Shown here piece by piece: positions 29,309 to 38,066 of a stretch of 64,000 nucleotides of DNA. The position numbers were made by a program, and so were the translations under genes. This DNA comes from Oscillospiraceae bacterium (lineage in GTDB: Bacteria; Bacillota; Clostridia; Oscillospirales; Acutalibacteraceae). The stretch covers positions 1 to 64,000 of the forward strand of contig CADAUV010000001.1 in NCBI GenBank assembly GCA_902791235.1, written 5' to 3'. The first letter of the stretch is position 1. The number at the start of each line of letters is the position of its first letter. The notes beneath the pieces were generated by a model. It had not been told where the DNA came from and ran no database searches. It saw only the letters and a list, made by a program, of their open reading frames with translations.

Positions 29309-31639
29309 ATGTACAGACTTGAAAGTAAGATTTTACAAAGGGAATTCAAGGTGCATGAGGGATACCTCTATGCTTCACAGATAAGAAATGTGCTGTCGCG
29401 TATGGATTTCATCCCCGACGGTAACAGCGTTGAGTTCCTTTTCCGTTTCACGGACGGCACCGAGTTTTCCTCGAAGGGAATGACGGTTAAGGATTCAACC
29501 TTTGAAAACGGCGTTCTCACATTTATCTATAATGAGAATATGGGTGTGAGCGTTAAGCTTTCCTTCTGGGCAGGCGAGGACGGCAACACCCTGAAAAAGC
29601 AGATTACCTTCACTCAGAAAAATGACAAGGTGATTGATTACATCCTGCTTGAGCATGTGGGCATTATTAATTCAAAGGCGCATTTCTGCGTCCCCGTTGA
29701 TGTTGACGGAGAGCAGACTCCTCTTCGCGCCTCGCTCGGACAGCCGTTTTATATTGATTCGCTTTTCTTCGGCTGCGAGTTCCCTGCGACGCATAATGCA
29801 ATTGTGTTCGGCGTGGGTCAGGTCAAATACTTTGTCGGCAGGCATATTGACGGAGAGTTCAGTTGTCCCGTAACGGTTGTCGGCGGTGCGAAAAGCCGTG
29901 AGCTTCTCGATGTTCAGCGCGCTTTCTATGACTATATCAACAGTATTGCCGTCGGCACGGATTTTTGCGTGAATTATAACAGCTGGTTTGACCATAAGTA
30001 CAATATCAATGCCGATAATTTGCAGAAGGCGTTTTTCGAGGTGGAAAAGCAGCTTTCACAAAACGGAGTGCCTCCGATTAACGCCTATGTTGTTGACGAC
30101 GGATGGAACGATTACCGTAAGCCGTTCTGGACTTTTAACCGTAAATTCCCGAATCAGCTTTACGATTTAAGCAATATTACCTCGCGTTTCTCCTCGGGCA
30201 TCGGTCTGTGGTTAAGTCCGCGCGGCGGCTACGACAGGCAGGATAAATTCGCAAAGCGCCTTGAGAAAAAGGGCTTTGGCGCATATAACGCAAACGGCGG
30301 CGACATCTGTATTGCCGACAGGACTTATCAGAAAAATCTCTGCGATTTTCTTGTGAAGTCCACAAAGGAATTTGATATTGATTACTGGAAGCTTGACGGC
30401 TTTATGCTAAACCCCTGTACAAACGAGCGCCACGGGCATATGGTCGGCGGCGAGGACGATATGTACGAGATAACGGAGCTTTGGGAAAACTGGATTGAGA
30501 TTTTCAGGGCAGTCCGCAAGGCGAGAAGCAAACAGGGCAGGAATATAAGGATTACACTCGGTAATTACACCTTCCCGTCGCCGTGGTGGCTTCAGTATGT
30601 AAACAGCCTGTGGCTGCAAAACTGCGACGACATCGTCTTTGCCGAGAATAATGAAAATCAGTCAAAGCTTGACGCGGAGCTGACTTACAGGGATTCGCGT
30701 TATTATGATTTCTTCTGCACCCGTGCATATCAGGTGCCTGTTAAGTATATCTTTAATCATGAGCCCGTGTACGGTAAAATGGCAGGAGTTGAGTACACCG
30801 ACGAGGAGTTTGAGAAGTATCTTTACTTTAACGCCTGCAGAGGCGCGGCGCTTAACGAGCTTTATATAAGCTATTCGATTATGAACAAGGCAAAGTGGCG
30901 TACGCTTTCAAATGTTCTCAAGTGGCAGAAGAGCAACTTCGATATACTTGAGAATATGACCTTCCTCGGCGGAAAGCCCGACGAGAACAATATCTACGGA
31001 TATTTCGGCTGGAACGCTAACGGCGACGGTATTGTTGCGCTTCGTAATCCGACTGACGAAAAGACCTCGCTTACGCTCACCTTCAACAAGCTTATGGGTT
31101 GTCCGGAGAGTATGAACAAGGTGCAGAGGTATAATGTTTACAATGTCGGCGCAGGCGAGAGCTATGACAGTTACAGCTACGGCGATAAGCTCGACCTTAC
31201 ATTAAAGCCGTTTGAGGTTAAGATTTTTCAGTTCGGCAAGAGGGACAGGCGATATGATTACCTCGAGGGCGTGGACGAGTTCACCCTCAGATTTAACTAC
31301 AGGGGCGAGGAGAATATCGACATCTGCGATAACGGCGATATCAGCGTTAAGGTGAGAAAGGGCTGTGTTCAGGTTAACTGTGCAGGCTGTGAGCTTGTAA
31401 GCCCGAGTATTCTGAGCGGAAATAATCATAAGATTACCGTCGTGCGTGAAAAGAACAAGATGGTAAAGCTCTATATTGATTCGGGCTTTGACTGCAGCGC
31501 GTATGACGGCAACGCGAAGGGCGAGCTTGACCTCAATATCGAATGCAGTGCGGACGGCTTTGAGCTTAAGAAAAAGGCTACGGCTTACGACGAGCTTATA
31601 ACGCTTCGTGAAATTCTTGGTAAAAAAAGGAAGAAATAA
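29309..31639 (+). CDS. GH36-like (clan GH-D) alpha-galactosidase-type glycosidase
   Basis: The protein has 776 aa. The (beta/alpha)8 domain at about residues 215-560 has the clan GH-D signatures AYVVDDGWNDY and DIDYWKLDGFML; in the latter the aspartate is the expected nucleophile. The first ~210 residues form a beta-sandwich N-terminal domain and the last ~130 a C-terminal beta domain. No signal peptide is present, so it acts in the cytosol on imported sugars. The substrate is unclear: GH36 members cleave alpha-galactosides such as raffinose, and others act on alpha-GalNAc. Its position divergent from the inositol operon raises the possibility of galactosyl-inositols (inference only). Downstream are the signal peptidase and a GPH sugar transporter. 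Confidence 0.85.
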   Translation: MYRLESKILQREFKVHEGYLYASQIRNVLSRMDFIPDGNSVEFLFRFTDGTEFSSKGMTVKDSTFENGVLTFIYNENMGVSVKLSFWAGEDGNTLKKQITFTQKNDKVIDYILLEHVGIINSKAHFCVPVDVDGEQTPLRASLGQPFYIDSLFFGCEFPATHNAIVFGVGQVKYFVGRHIDGEFSCPVTVVGGAKSRELLDVQRAFYDYINSIAVGTDFCVNYNSWFDHKYNINADNLQKAFFEVEKQLSQNGVPPINAYVVDDGWNDYRKPFWTFNRKFPNQLYDLSNITSRFSSGIGLWLSPRGGYDRQDKFAKRLEKKGFGAYNANGGDICIADRTYQKNLCDFLVKSTKEFDIDYWKLDGFMLNPCTNERHGHMVGGEDDMYEITELWENWIEIFRAVRKARSKQGRNIRITLGNYTFPSPWWLQYVNSLWLQNCDDIVFAENNENQSKLDAELTYRDSRYYDFFCTRAYQVPVKYIFNHEPVYGKMAGVEYTDEEFEKYLYFNACRGAALNELYISYSIMNKAKWRTLSNVLKWQKSNFDILENMTFLGGKPDENNIYGYFGWNANGDGIVALRNPTDEKTSLTLTFNKLMGCPESMNKVQRYNVYNVGAGESYDSYSYGDKLDLTLKPFEVKIFQFGKRDRRYDYLEGVDEFTLRFNYRGEENIDICDNGDISVKVRKGCVQVNCAGCELVSPSILSGNNHKITVVREKNKMVKLYIDSGFDCSAYDGNAKGELDLNIECSADGFELKKKATAYDELITLREILGKKRKK

Positions 31640-31642
31640 ACT

Positions 31643-32419
31643 ATGGTATGTAAAAAGTGCGGCTCAGACACCTTTATAGATAAGGGCGACTGGAAGGTCT
31701 GCGTGAACTGCGGTGCGGAAATTTTTGACACCAACGAGGGAGAGAGTCCCACCCAGCTTGCCGAGAGGGAGGCTGAGGAGAAAGCGGAAGCGCAGAGCGA
31801 AAAAGGAAATGAAAAGAACGGCGGCAAGGATAAGCCCGAGCAGAGCAAGATGAAGGAAGTGATTGACTTCCTGACGCCGATAATTATTGCGGTCATTGTT
31901 GCAGTGCTTTTAAAGACGCTTGTTTTTGCGAATGCGGTTGTGCCGACGGGCTCTATGCTTGACACAATTCAGCTTCAGGACAGGGTTATAGCGAGCAGGC
32001 TTGCCTATGTCAACGACGAGGTTGAGAGAGGGGATATTGTCATCTTTATCAATCCCGATTATGACGAGGATATGCCGCAGTCCTACGGCAACGAGAAATA
32101 CTATGTCAAGCGTGTTATCGGACTTCCCGGCGAGACCGTTCAGATTGTAAACGGCGCGACCTATATAACAACAGCCGACGGCGAGCAGTATGTGCTTGAC
32201 GAGAGCAAGTATCTGCGTGAGAAGGCATACGGCGATTTCGGTCCTTACGAGGTACCCGAGGGCTCATACTTTATGATGGGCGATAACCGTAACGAGAGCC
32301 ACGACGCGAGATACTGGAATAATAAGTATGTTGAAAAAGACGGTATTATAGGTAAGGTTATTTTCCGTTACTACCGTCAGGGCGCAGGACTTAGCGAGAT
32401 GTTCGGCAAGGTTGAGTAA
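31643..32419 (+). CDS. lepB: Signal peptidase I with N-terminal zinc ribbon
   Basis: The protein has 258 aa. It removes signal peptides of secreted proteins at the outer face of the membrane. Residues 1-28 are a zinc ribbon (CKKCGSD...CVNCGAE). A charged acidic linker runs to ~70, one membrane helix lies at about 74-98, and then come the S26 catalytic domain boxes: PTGSMLDTI (serine), YYVKRVIGLPGE (lysine) and GDNRNESHDAR. The fused zinc ribbon is not part of the classical enzyme but is seen in some Clostridia. The gene starts 3 bp after the glycosidase stop. It is plausibly important here because of the many exported proteins encoded nearby. Confidence 0.93.
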   Translation: MVCKKCGSDTFIDKGDWKVCVNCGAEIFDTNEGESPTQLAEREAEEKAEAQSEKGNEKNGGKDKPEQSKMKEVIDFLTPIIIAVIVAVLLKTLVFANAVVPTGSMLDTIQLQDRVIASRLAYVNDEVERGDIVIFINPDYDEDMPQSYGNEKYYVKRVIGLPGETVQIVNGATYITTADGEQYVLDESKYLREKAYGDFGPYEVPEGSYFMMGDNRNESHDARYWNNKYVEKDGIIGKVIFRYYRQGAGLSEMFGKVE

Positions 32420-32483
32420 TAATAAAAAAGCAGATTGAATCCGCTTTTATCAGTGGTTTGTCTGCTTTCTTTCAGGGGGATTT

Positions 32484-33971
32484 ATGGAAACTAAGATAAA
32501 AAACTATGTTCCTAAAAAGGAATGGCTTGCTTACGCGATAGGCGCAGGCGGACAGGGCATGGTCTACGGAATTATGAGCTCGTACATTTCCGACTTTTAC
32601 CTGAATGTACTTATGCTTTCGCCGATTTTTGTTCTTATGCTTATGCTTCTTGCAAGAGTGTGGGACGCTATCAACGACCCGCTTATGGGCTATATTGTCG
32701 ACCATGTAAATCCGAAGAAAGGCAAGCTCAAGCCCTATCTGCTCTGGACTCCCGTTCCTGTTGCGATACTTACGCTTTTGCTTTTCTATGCGCCGCCGTT
32801 TAACGGCGTAACGCTTATGGTTTACGCGGCGGTTACATATGTTCTGTGGGGTATGGTTTACACCTCGTCGGATGTGCCGTTCTGGTCGCTTCCGAATGCG
32901 ATGACGCCCAATGCCGACGAGCGAGGCTCTATTATATCAAAGGCAAGGACCGTGAACGGAATAGGCTCCGCTATACCCATGGCGCTCTTTATGGCTCTCG
33001 GCTTTATTCTGCCGAAGCTTAATATGTCGGGTACCTCGCTTGAAAAGACCAAGTATATGGTTGTTGCGATACTCTGCGCCGTTATCGGAAACCTTCTTTT
33101 TGTAAGGGTTTATTTCAAAACAAAGGAAAGAATCAATATTCCCATTCCTCCCAAGAAGGATAAGAGCCAGCCAAGCGCAATTAAGCTTATCCTTACCTGT
33201 AAGCCGCTTATGCTCACGGCTTTTATGGGTATTATTTCAGCCGCAAGATATATGTTTCAGGCAGGCGCAGTCCATGTTGCAAGATATTCCTTTTATATCG
33301 GAAAGGACCTTACGGGTCTTACAGCGGAGGAGAGTGAAGCTGCGCTTCAGGGTAATCTTTCAACCGTATCAATGATACTTGCCGCGGCGAGCGCTGTCGG
33401 TATGTTCGGCGCAATGATTGCCGTAACTCCTCTTTTAAAGAAATTCAGCTACAAGCAGCTTATAATCGGCTCGTCGCTTCTCGGCGCAGCCTCGTCAATG
33501 GTTATGTATTTCATCGGATATGAGCATTTCTGGGCTTGCCTGCCCTGCCTGCTTATTTCGACAATTCCCTGCGGCGTTATCAATGTCTGCACCTCGGCTA
33601 TGGTATTTGACTGCCTTGACTATATGGAGTGGAAAACGGGATACAGGCTTACGGGTATGGGCTCCGCAATTATCAGCTTTGTAAATAAATTCGGTAACGC
33701 TCTTGCAACCTCGGCAATCATTCTTATGTACATAATTGTCAATATTGATGTAAGTATGATTAACGCCAAGGATGTAACCGTAAATCCGCTTACGGTGCCT
33801 GCTGACATCCGTCAGGCTATGTTCAGCATTATTTCGATTATCCCTGCAATATCGCTTCTTCTTTGTACGCTTCCTCTTTTCTTCTATAAGATTACGGGTA
33901 AGTATAAGGATGAGATGGAGGCACAGCTTGCACAGCAGAGAGCCGAAAAGGGTATAGTTATTGATGAGTAA
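32484..33971 (+). CDS. GPH-family sugar:cation symporter
   Basis: The protein has 495 aa and about 12 membrane segments. The motif in the first cytosolic loop, ARVWDAINDPLMGYIVD, is diagnostic of the glycoside-pentoside-hexuronide:cation symporter family (MelB/LacS-like), with the N-terminal aspartates of the cation site. The substrate cannot be read from the sequence. The genes upstream (GH36-like glycosidase) and the inositol operon suggest a galactoside or inositol-type sugar. A second, longer GPH protein lies at 40676. Confidence 0.9.
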   Translation: METKIKNYVPKKEWLAYAIGAGGQGMVYGIMSSYISDFYLNVLMLSPIFVLMLMLLARVWDAINDPLMGYIVDHVNPKKGKLKPYLLWTPVPVAILTLLLFYAPPFNGVTLMVYAAVTYVLWGMVYTSSDVPFWSLPNAMTPNADERGSIISKARTVNGIGSAIPMALFMALGFILPKLNMSGTSLEKTKYMVVAILCAVIGNLLFVRVYFKTKERINIPIPPKKDKSQPSAIKLILTCKPLMLTAFMGIISAARYMFQAGAVHVARYSFYIGKDLTGLTAEESEAALQGNLSTVSMILAAASAVGMFGAMIAVTPLLKKFSYKQLIIGSSLLGAASSMVMYFIGYEHFWACLPCLLISTIPCGVINVCTSAMVFDCLDYMEWKTGYRLTGMGSAIISFVNKFGNALATSAIILMYIIVNIDVSMINAKDVTVNPLTVPADIRQAMFSIISIIPAISLLLCTLPLFFYKITGKYKDEMEAQLAQQRAEKGIVIDE

Positions 33972-33994
33972 TAGAGTTTTAAGGAGAGAGTATA

Positions 33995-34954
33995 ATGGGT
34001 AAAGGTAAAAAAATAATAGCGCTCGGCGCAGCGGCACTCGGCGCGTTTATTGCGGAGGAGATTATTCAGGGCTACCGCGATGTAATGGGAAGAAACAGAG
34101 GCTATAATTCGGTGCTTGGCAGAATCGGCTTTTCAAAGGGCGCCGACGATATGAACGACTTTGAAGAGTTCCTTCAGACAAAGAGAGTCTGGATTCGCGA
34201 GCAGAACACGGAATATGTTTCAATCAAGTCCGACAGAGGCGAGCTGCTTCAGGGTTATCTTACATATCCCGAAAAGGAGAGCAAGGTTTTTGTACTCGGA
34301 CTTCACGGCTACCACGCAAATCACGACGGCGACCCTGCGACCTTCCTTCGTCATTATGTTGAGAGGGGATATAATTTCCTCAATGTTGACCATGTTGCAA
34401 GCGGCGACAGCGAGGGTAAATATGTCGGCTTCGGTCTTTTTGAAAGTCAGGACAGCTTAAAATGGATTGATTATCTTATTGAGCGCTTTGGCGAGGATAT
34501 AAAGATTATTCTTCACGGCGTTTCAATGGGCGGCGCGACGGTTTGTAAGATGGTTGACAGCGTACCGCCTCAGGTTGTTCTTGCGGTTGCCGACTGTCCG
34601 TTTACAAATGCGCTTGAGGAGTTTAGCAGCGCGGTAAGGACCTTTGGCGGCATTAAAAATCCCGAGCTGATTATTAAGGCGTTCAATATGCTCAATAAAG
34701 TATTTGCAGGCTATGACCTTGCGGATACCGACAACAGGGACTCGGTTAAAAATTCAAAGGTGCCGATGCTCTTTATCCACGGCTCTGCCGATGATTTCGT
34801 GCCCGTTTCGATGGGCGAGGAGCTTTATAATCTCTGCGGAAATGAGAAGGAGCTTCTCATCGTTGACGGCGCAAAGCACGCGCAGTCGCTTATGACCGAT
34901 GAAAAGCTCTATTATGAAACCCTTGACAGATTTATTGACAAATATCTTAAATAG
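33995..34954 (+). CDS. Alpha/beta hydrolase, membrane-anchored
   Basis: The protein has 319 aa. An N-terminal hydrophobic stretch (KIIALGAAALGAFIAEEII) may anchor it. The hydrolase domain has LGLHGYHANHDGD (oxyanion region), the nucleophile elbow HGVSMGGAT and a late LFIHGSADDFVP aspartate and AKHAQS histidine, completing the Ser-Asp-His triad. It resembles the YqkD/BAAT-like esterase group of Firmicutes. Substrate unknown. It follows the GPH transporter by 23 bp with an AAGGAGAG ribosome site. Confidence 0.88.
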   Translation: MGKGKKIIALGAAALGAFIAEEIIQGYRDVMGRNRGYNSVLGRIGFSKGADDMNDFEEFLQTKRVWIREQNTEYVSIKSDRGELLQGYLTYPEKESKVFVLGLHGYHANHDGDPATFLRHYVERGYNFLNVDHVASGDSEGKYVGFGLFESQDSLKWIDYLIERFGEDIKIILHGVSMGGATVCKMVDSVPPQVVLAVADCPFTNALEEFSSAVRTFGGIKNPELIIKAFNMLNKVFAGYDLADTDNRDSVKNSKVPMLFIHGSADDFVPVSMGEELYNLCGNEKELLIVDGAKHAQSLMTDEKLYYETLDRFIDKYLK

Positions 34955-34961
34955 GAATTGT

Positions 34962-34997
34962 AAAAAGCCTTGCAAACTCACAGTTTGCAAGGCTTTT
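34962..34997. terminator. Bidirectional terminator
   Basis: The stem AAAAGCCTTGCAAACT/AGTTTGCAAGGCTTTT has A- and T-runs on both sides. It separates the plus-strand hydrolase from the minus-strand ATP-grasp pair. Confidence 0.93.
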
Positions 34998-35015
34998 AAT
35001 TATGCTTTATTAAAT

Positions 35016-35744
35016 TTATCCTTTGCCTGTCGCTGTTTTGATATATTCGCAATAGAGGTTCAGTATGTCGATATCCGTTTTGGCGTAGACCATACGCGCG
35101 CCGACGGCGTCCTCAATTTCGTTGAACACTATGCTGCCGTTGTTGAAAACAAAGTCAATTCCGATATAATCGCTTTTAATCAGCGAGGAAATTTTTAAAA
35201 CGAGCGCACGCTCGCTGTCGCTTAAACTGTATGGCACGGCGTTTGCGCCAAGGCAGAAATTGGAGCGGAAGTCGCTCTCGCTTTCCCTTAGCACTGCGGT
35301 GATGATTTTACCGCCTATGAGCCATACCCTCAGGTCTTTTCCGAGCGTGTCAGCAGGCTTCTGGTAAACATATCCCGGCTCGAATTCTTCGGCGCTTTCA
35401 AGCATAATTACGCCCTGTCCGCCGTGGCCCGCGACGGGCTTTTTTACCGCAGGGATACCGCTGTACCTTGTGGGTAAAATCTCAATCCCGTTTTTCTCCA
35501 TAAGGTCGTAGCACGCCTGCTTGTCGTTTGCAATTTTTGTGAGCTCAGCAGGATTAAATACCCTCACGCCGCAGTCTTCATAATGCTTTGCGATTTCGTA
35601 ATCATTACTGCGGTTTATTACAAAATCAGCCGCGCCCCTGTAATTTTCCGTAACTGTTTTTACGCAGAGATGCTTTTCAAATTCTGCAACGGCAAAGGCA
35701 TTTCGCCTGATTTCATCCTCACGGTAGACAAGTATACCCCTCAT
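35016..35744 (-). CDS. RimK-like ATP-grasp ligase, second of a pair
   Basis: The protein has 242 aa. The ATP-grasp core is visible: the VKKPVAGHGGQGVIML nucleotide/glycine loop, YVYQKPADTLGKDLRVWLIGGKI, and the metal-ligand strand IVFNEIEDAVGARM. Such enzymes join a carboxylate to an amine or thiol via an acyl phosphate. Its ATG overlaps the TGA of the upstream ATP-grasp gene by 4 nt, so translation is coupled. It is shorter than RimK (~300 aa). The substrate is unknown; no peptide precursor or other biosynthetic gene is next to it. Confidence 0.88.
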   Translation of the reverse strand: MRGILVYREDEIRRNAFAVAEFEKHLCVKTVTENYRGAADFVINRSNDYEIAKHYEDCGVRVFNPAELTKIANDKQACYDLMEKNGIEILPTRYSGIPAVKKPVAGHGGQGVIMLESAEEFEPGYVYQKPADTLGKDLRVWLIGGKIITAVLRESESDFRSNFCLGANAVPYSLSDSERALVLKISSLIKSDYIGIDFVFNNGSIVFNEIEDAVGARMVYAKTDIDILNLYCEYIKTATGKG

Positions 35745-36559
35745 TTGATTTTCCTCATAATATGCTCAAAAATCAGCGGCGCTATATCTGTACCCGTTGC
35801 GTTCATCAGGTTGATTATATGGGCGTTTGAGTTAACCTCGCAGACAAGTCCGCCCTCAAGAATATCGACTCCGCAGAAGTCAAGCCCGAGCGCCCGACTT
35901 GCTTTCAGCGCAAGCTCACATTCCTCCTCTGTCGGAGAGCAGGAACAGGCGCTTCCTCCGTTCGTGATGTTTGAACGGAAATCCTCTGCGTTTTCACGCC
36001 TCATTCCTGCGACAACGCTGTTTCCGACGACCTCAAGGCGAATGTCCCTGCCTGCGCTTTCCCTGATGAATTTTTGCAGGACAAAAGGTTTTCCGCTTAT
36101 ATGCCCCATTATTTCCTCGCGGCTTTTGCAGAGAAAAACCTGCTGCCCGAAGGAGCCGTAGCACTCCTTGAAAACAAGCGGCAGTCCGAGAAGGCTTACC
36201 GCTGTTTCGACAAAATCAGTCATATCGTCATTTGCAAAACAGAGGGGCGCCGTGAGCGTTTCGGGCTGGGGTACGATGCCGAGAAGCTCGTTGTATGTCT
36301 TTGCCTTGTCGTCGCAGAGCATAATAGCCCGTGCGCTGTTGAAAACAGGGAGCCCCTCCTTTTCAAGTCTGCGCGCGAGGTTTACATCCTTATCCCAGAA
36401 AAGGACAAAATCCGCCTCGGCTTTCGCGGTTGCAAGCTCGAGATTTGTTTTAAGCTCAAGCGTGATTCTGGCTGCTTCAGCCGTGCTTATAAGATGCCTG
36501 TGCAGTGTATCGAATTTTTCGCCCTTTAAAAAGTGGTTTACCGCAAGTATGCCCTTCAT
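35741..36559 (-). CDS. RimK-like ATP-grasp ligase, first of a pair
   Basis: The protein has 272 aa. N-terminal preATP-grasp domain (MKGILAVNHFLKGEKFD), then ATP-grasp core: LVFKECYGSFGQQVFL, PFVLQKFIRESAGRDIRLEVVG and the metal-ligand strand GLVCEVNSNAHI with E and N in place. This is close to the RimK/LysX class that adds amino acids to a carboxylate. A GAGGTG ribosome site precedes the start. It is translationally coupled to a second, divergent ATP-grasp gene and is divergent from the AICAR transformylase gene. Substrates unknown. Confidence 0.9.
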   Translation of the reverse strand: MKGILAVNHFLKGEKFDTLHRHLISTAEAARITLELKTNLELATAKAEADFVLFWDKDVNLARRLEKEGLPVFNSARAIMLCDDKAKTYNELLGIVPQPETLTAPLCFANDDMTDFVETAVSLLGLPLVFKECYGSFGQQVFLCKSREEIMGHISGKPFVLQKFIRESAGRDIRLEVVGNSVVAGMRRENAEDFRSNITNGGSACSCSPTEEECELALKASRALGLDFCGVDILEGGLVCEVNSNAHIINLMNATGTDIAPLIFEHIMRKIK

Positions 36560-36665
36560 AATGCACCTCAGAACTATTATTGTCTATATTGTAGCATTGT
36601 GGCTTGCATTTTTCAATGTAATAGTATAAAATAAGCGTATTAAAAAGAAAAGGAAGGTACTTACC

Positions 36666-37841
36666 ATGACAGAGTATAAGCTTAAATACGGCTGTAATCC
36701 TAATCAGAATCCTGCGAGAATCCATATGGACGGCAGGGAGCTTCCGTTTGAGATATTAAACGGCGCGGCAGGTTATATAAATCTGCTTGACGCATTTAAT
36801 TCGTGGCAGCTTGTTAAGGAGCTTAAAGAGGCGACGGGTCTTGCGAGCGCGGCTTCGTTTAAGCATGTTTCGCCTGCAGGCGCGGCGGTTGCACAGCCTC
36901 TTTCGGAGGTTGACCGCAAGGTGTGTATGGTGCCCGATGGACTTGAGCTTTCCCCGATTGCCGAGGCTTATGTAAGAGCAAGGAGCTGCGACAGACAGTC
37001 CTCCTTCGGCGACTTCGCCGCTCTTTCCGATGTCTGCGACGAGTCGGTTGCGCTCTTCCTTCAGAAAGAGGTATCAGACGGAATTATCGCGCCCGGTTAC
37101 ACCGACAAGGCTCTTGAAATCCTCAAGTCAAAGAGAAGGGGTAACTTCCTTATTATACAGATTGACCCTGACTATGTACCCGAGGAGATGGAAACCAAGC
37201 AGGTATTCGGCATTAAGTTTGAGCAGAAGAGAAACAATGCGAAAATCACAAAGGACCTTTTCGACGATATGCCGACAAAAATCAAGGATATTCCCGAGAT
37301 TGCGAAGATTGACCTTCTTATTTCAATGATTACTCTTAAATACACTCAGTCAAATTCCGTCGTATATGCGCAGGGCGGTCAGACTCTCGGCGTTGGCGCA
37401 GGTCAGCAGAGCCGAATTCTCTGTACGAGAATGGCAGGCAATAAGGCTGATATGCTCTGGCTTCGCAGAAATGAGAAGGTGCTTAACCTTCCCTTCATTG
37501 ACGGCGTGAGAAAGTGCGACGCCGATAATGCAATTGACCTTTATATCAGCGAGGATTATGAGGAGCTTCTTGCCGACGGCGTATGGCAGAGGTACTTTAC
37601 CGAGTGTCCTCAGCCGTTTACCGCTGAGGAAAAAGCCGAGTGGCACAAGAAGATGGACAATGTCGCTCTCGGCTCCGACGCGTTCTTCCCGTTTGAAGAT
37701 AATATCGAGCGCGCTGTTAAGTCGGGCGTTAAGTATATCGCTCAGCCGGGCGGCTCGGTAAGGGATGAGCAGGTTATCGAGTGCTGTGATAAGCACGGCA
37801 TCGCAATGGCGATGACAGGCATCCGCCTTTTCCATCACTAA
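36666..37841 (+). CDS. Standalone AICAR transformylase
   Basis: The protein has 391 aa. It corresponds to the C-terminal transformylase half of PurH and makes formyl-AICAR from AICAR and 10-formyltetrahydrofolate in purine synthesis. Recognised features are KYGCNPNQNPA at the N-terminus, ASFKHVSPAGAAVA (catalytic Lys-His), RSCDRQSSFGDF, VYAQGGQTLGVGAGQQSR and SDAFFPFEDNIE. The N-terminal IMP cyclohydrolase domain of bifunctional PurH is absent and was not found nearby, so IMP formation must be encoded elsewhere. The ribosome site is GGAAGG. Standalone versions are known in Clostridia. Confidence 0.93.
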   Translation: MTEYKLKYGCNPNQNPARIHMDGRELPFEILNGAAGYINLLDAFNSWQLVKELKEATGLASAASFKHVSPAGAAVAQPLSEVDRKVCMVPDGLELSPIAEAYVRARSCDRQSSFGDFAALSDVCDESVALFLQKEVSDGIIAPGYTDKALEILKSKRRGNFLIIQIDPDYVPEEMETKQVFGIKFEQKRNNAKITKDLFDDMPTKIKDIPEIAKIDLLISMITLKYTQSNSVVYAQGGQTLGVGAGQQSRILCTRMAGNKADMLWLRRNEKVLNLPFIDGVRKCDADNAIDLYISEDYEELLADGVWQRYFTECPQPFTAEEKAEWHKKMDNVALGSDAFFPFEDNIERAVKSGVKYIAQPGGSVRDEQVIECCDKHGIAMAMTGIRLFHH

Positions 37842-37874
37842 TATTTACACTGACGCGGAAAGTGAAGTGAAAAT

Positions 37875-38054
37875 TTGGATAACCTTTGCGAAAAATGCTG
37901 GTATAACGAATACGACGAGGAAAATGACGAGGACTTCTGCTCGCTCGTGCTTGATGAGGATGAGTATGTAAGGCTCCTTGAGGAGAGCGGTAAAACCTGT
38001 CGGTATTTTCGCCCGACGGGCGATGATTATGAAATTGTGAGGAAACAGAACTAA
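37875..38054 (+). CDS. Small cysteine-containing protein, DUF6472-like
   Basis: A 59-codon frame with a TTG start at 37875; the upstream in-frame TGA at 37863 and the lack of ATG force this or no start. The product begins with DNLCEKCWYNEYDEENDED and ends with GDDYEIVRKQN. The pattern CxxCxxNExDE...C....DEDEY.R......C.YFRP matches what I remember of the DUF6472 family of small Clostridial proteins, with four cysteines likely binding a metal. It lies between AICAR transformylase and the ferritin-like gene, same strand. Function unknown. Confidence 0.75.
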   Translation: MDNLCEKCWYNEYDEENDEDFCSLVLDEDEYVRLLEESGKTCRYFRPTGDDYEIVRKQN

Positions 38055-38066
38055 CGGAGGATTGTT

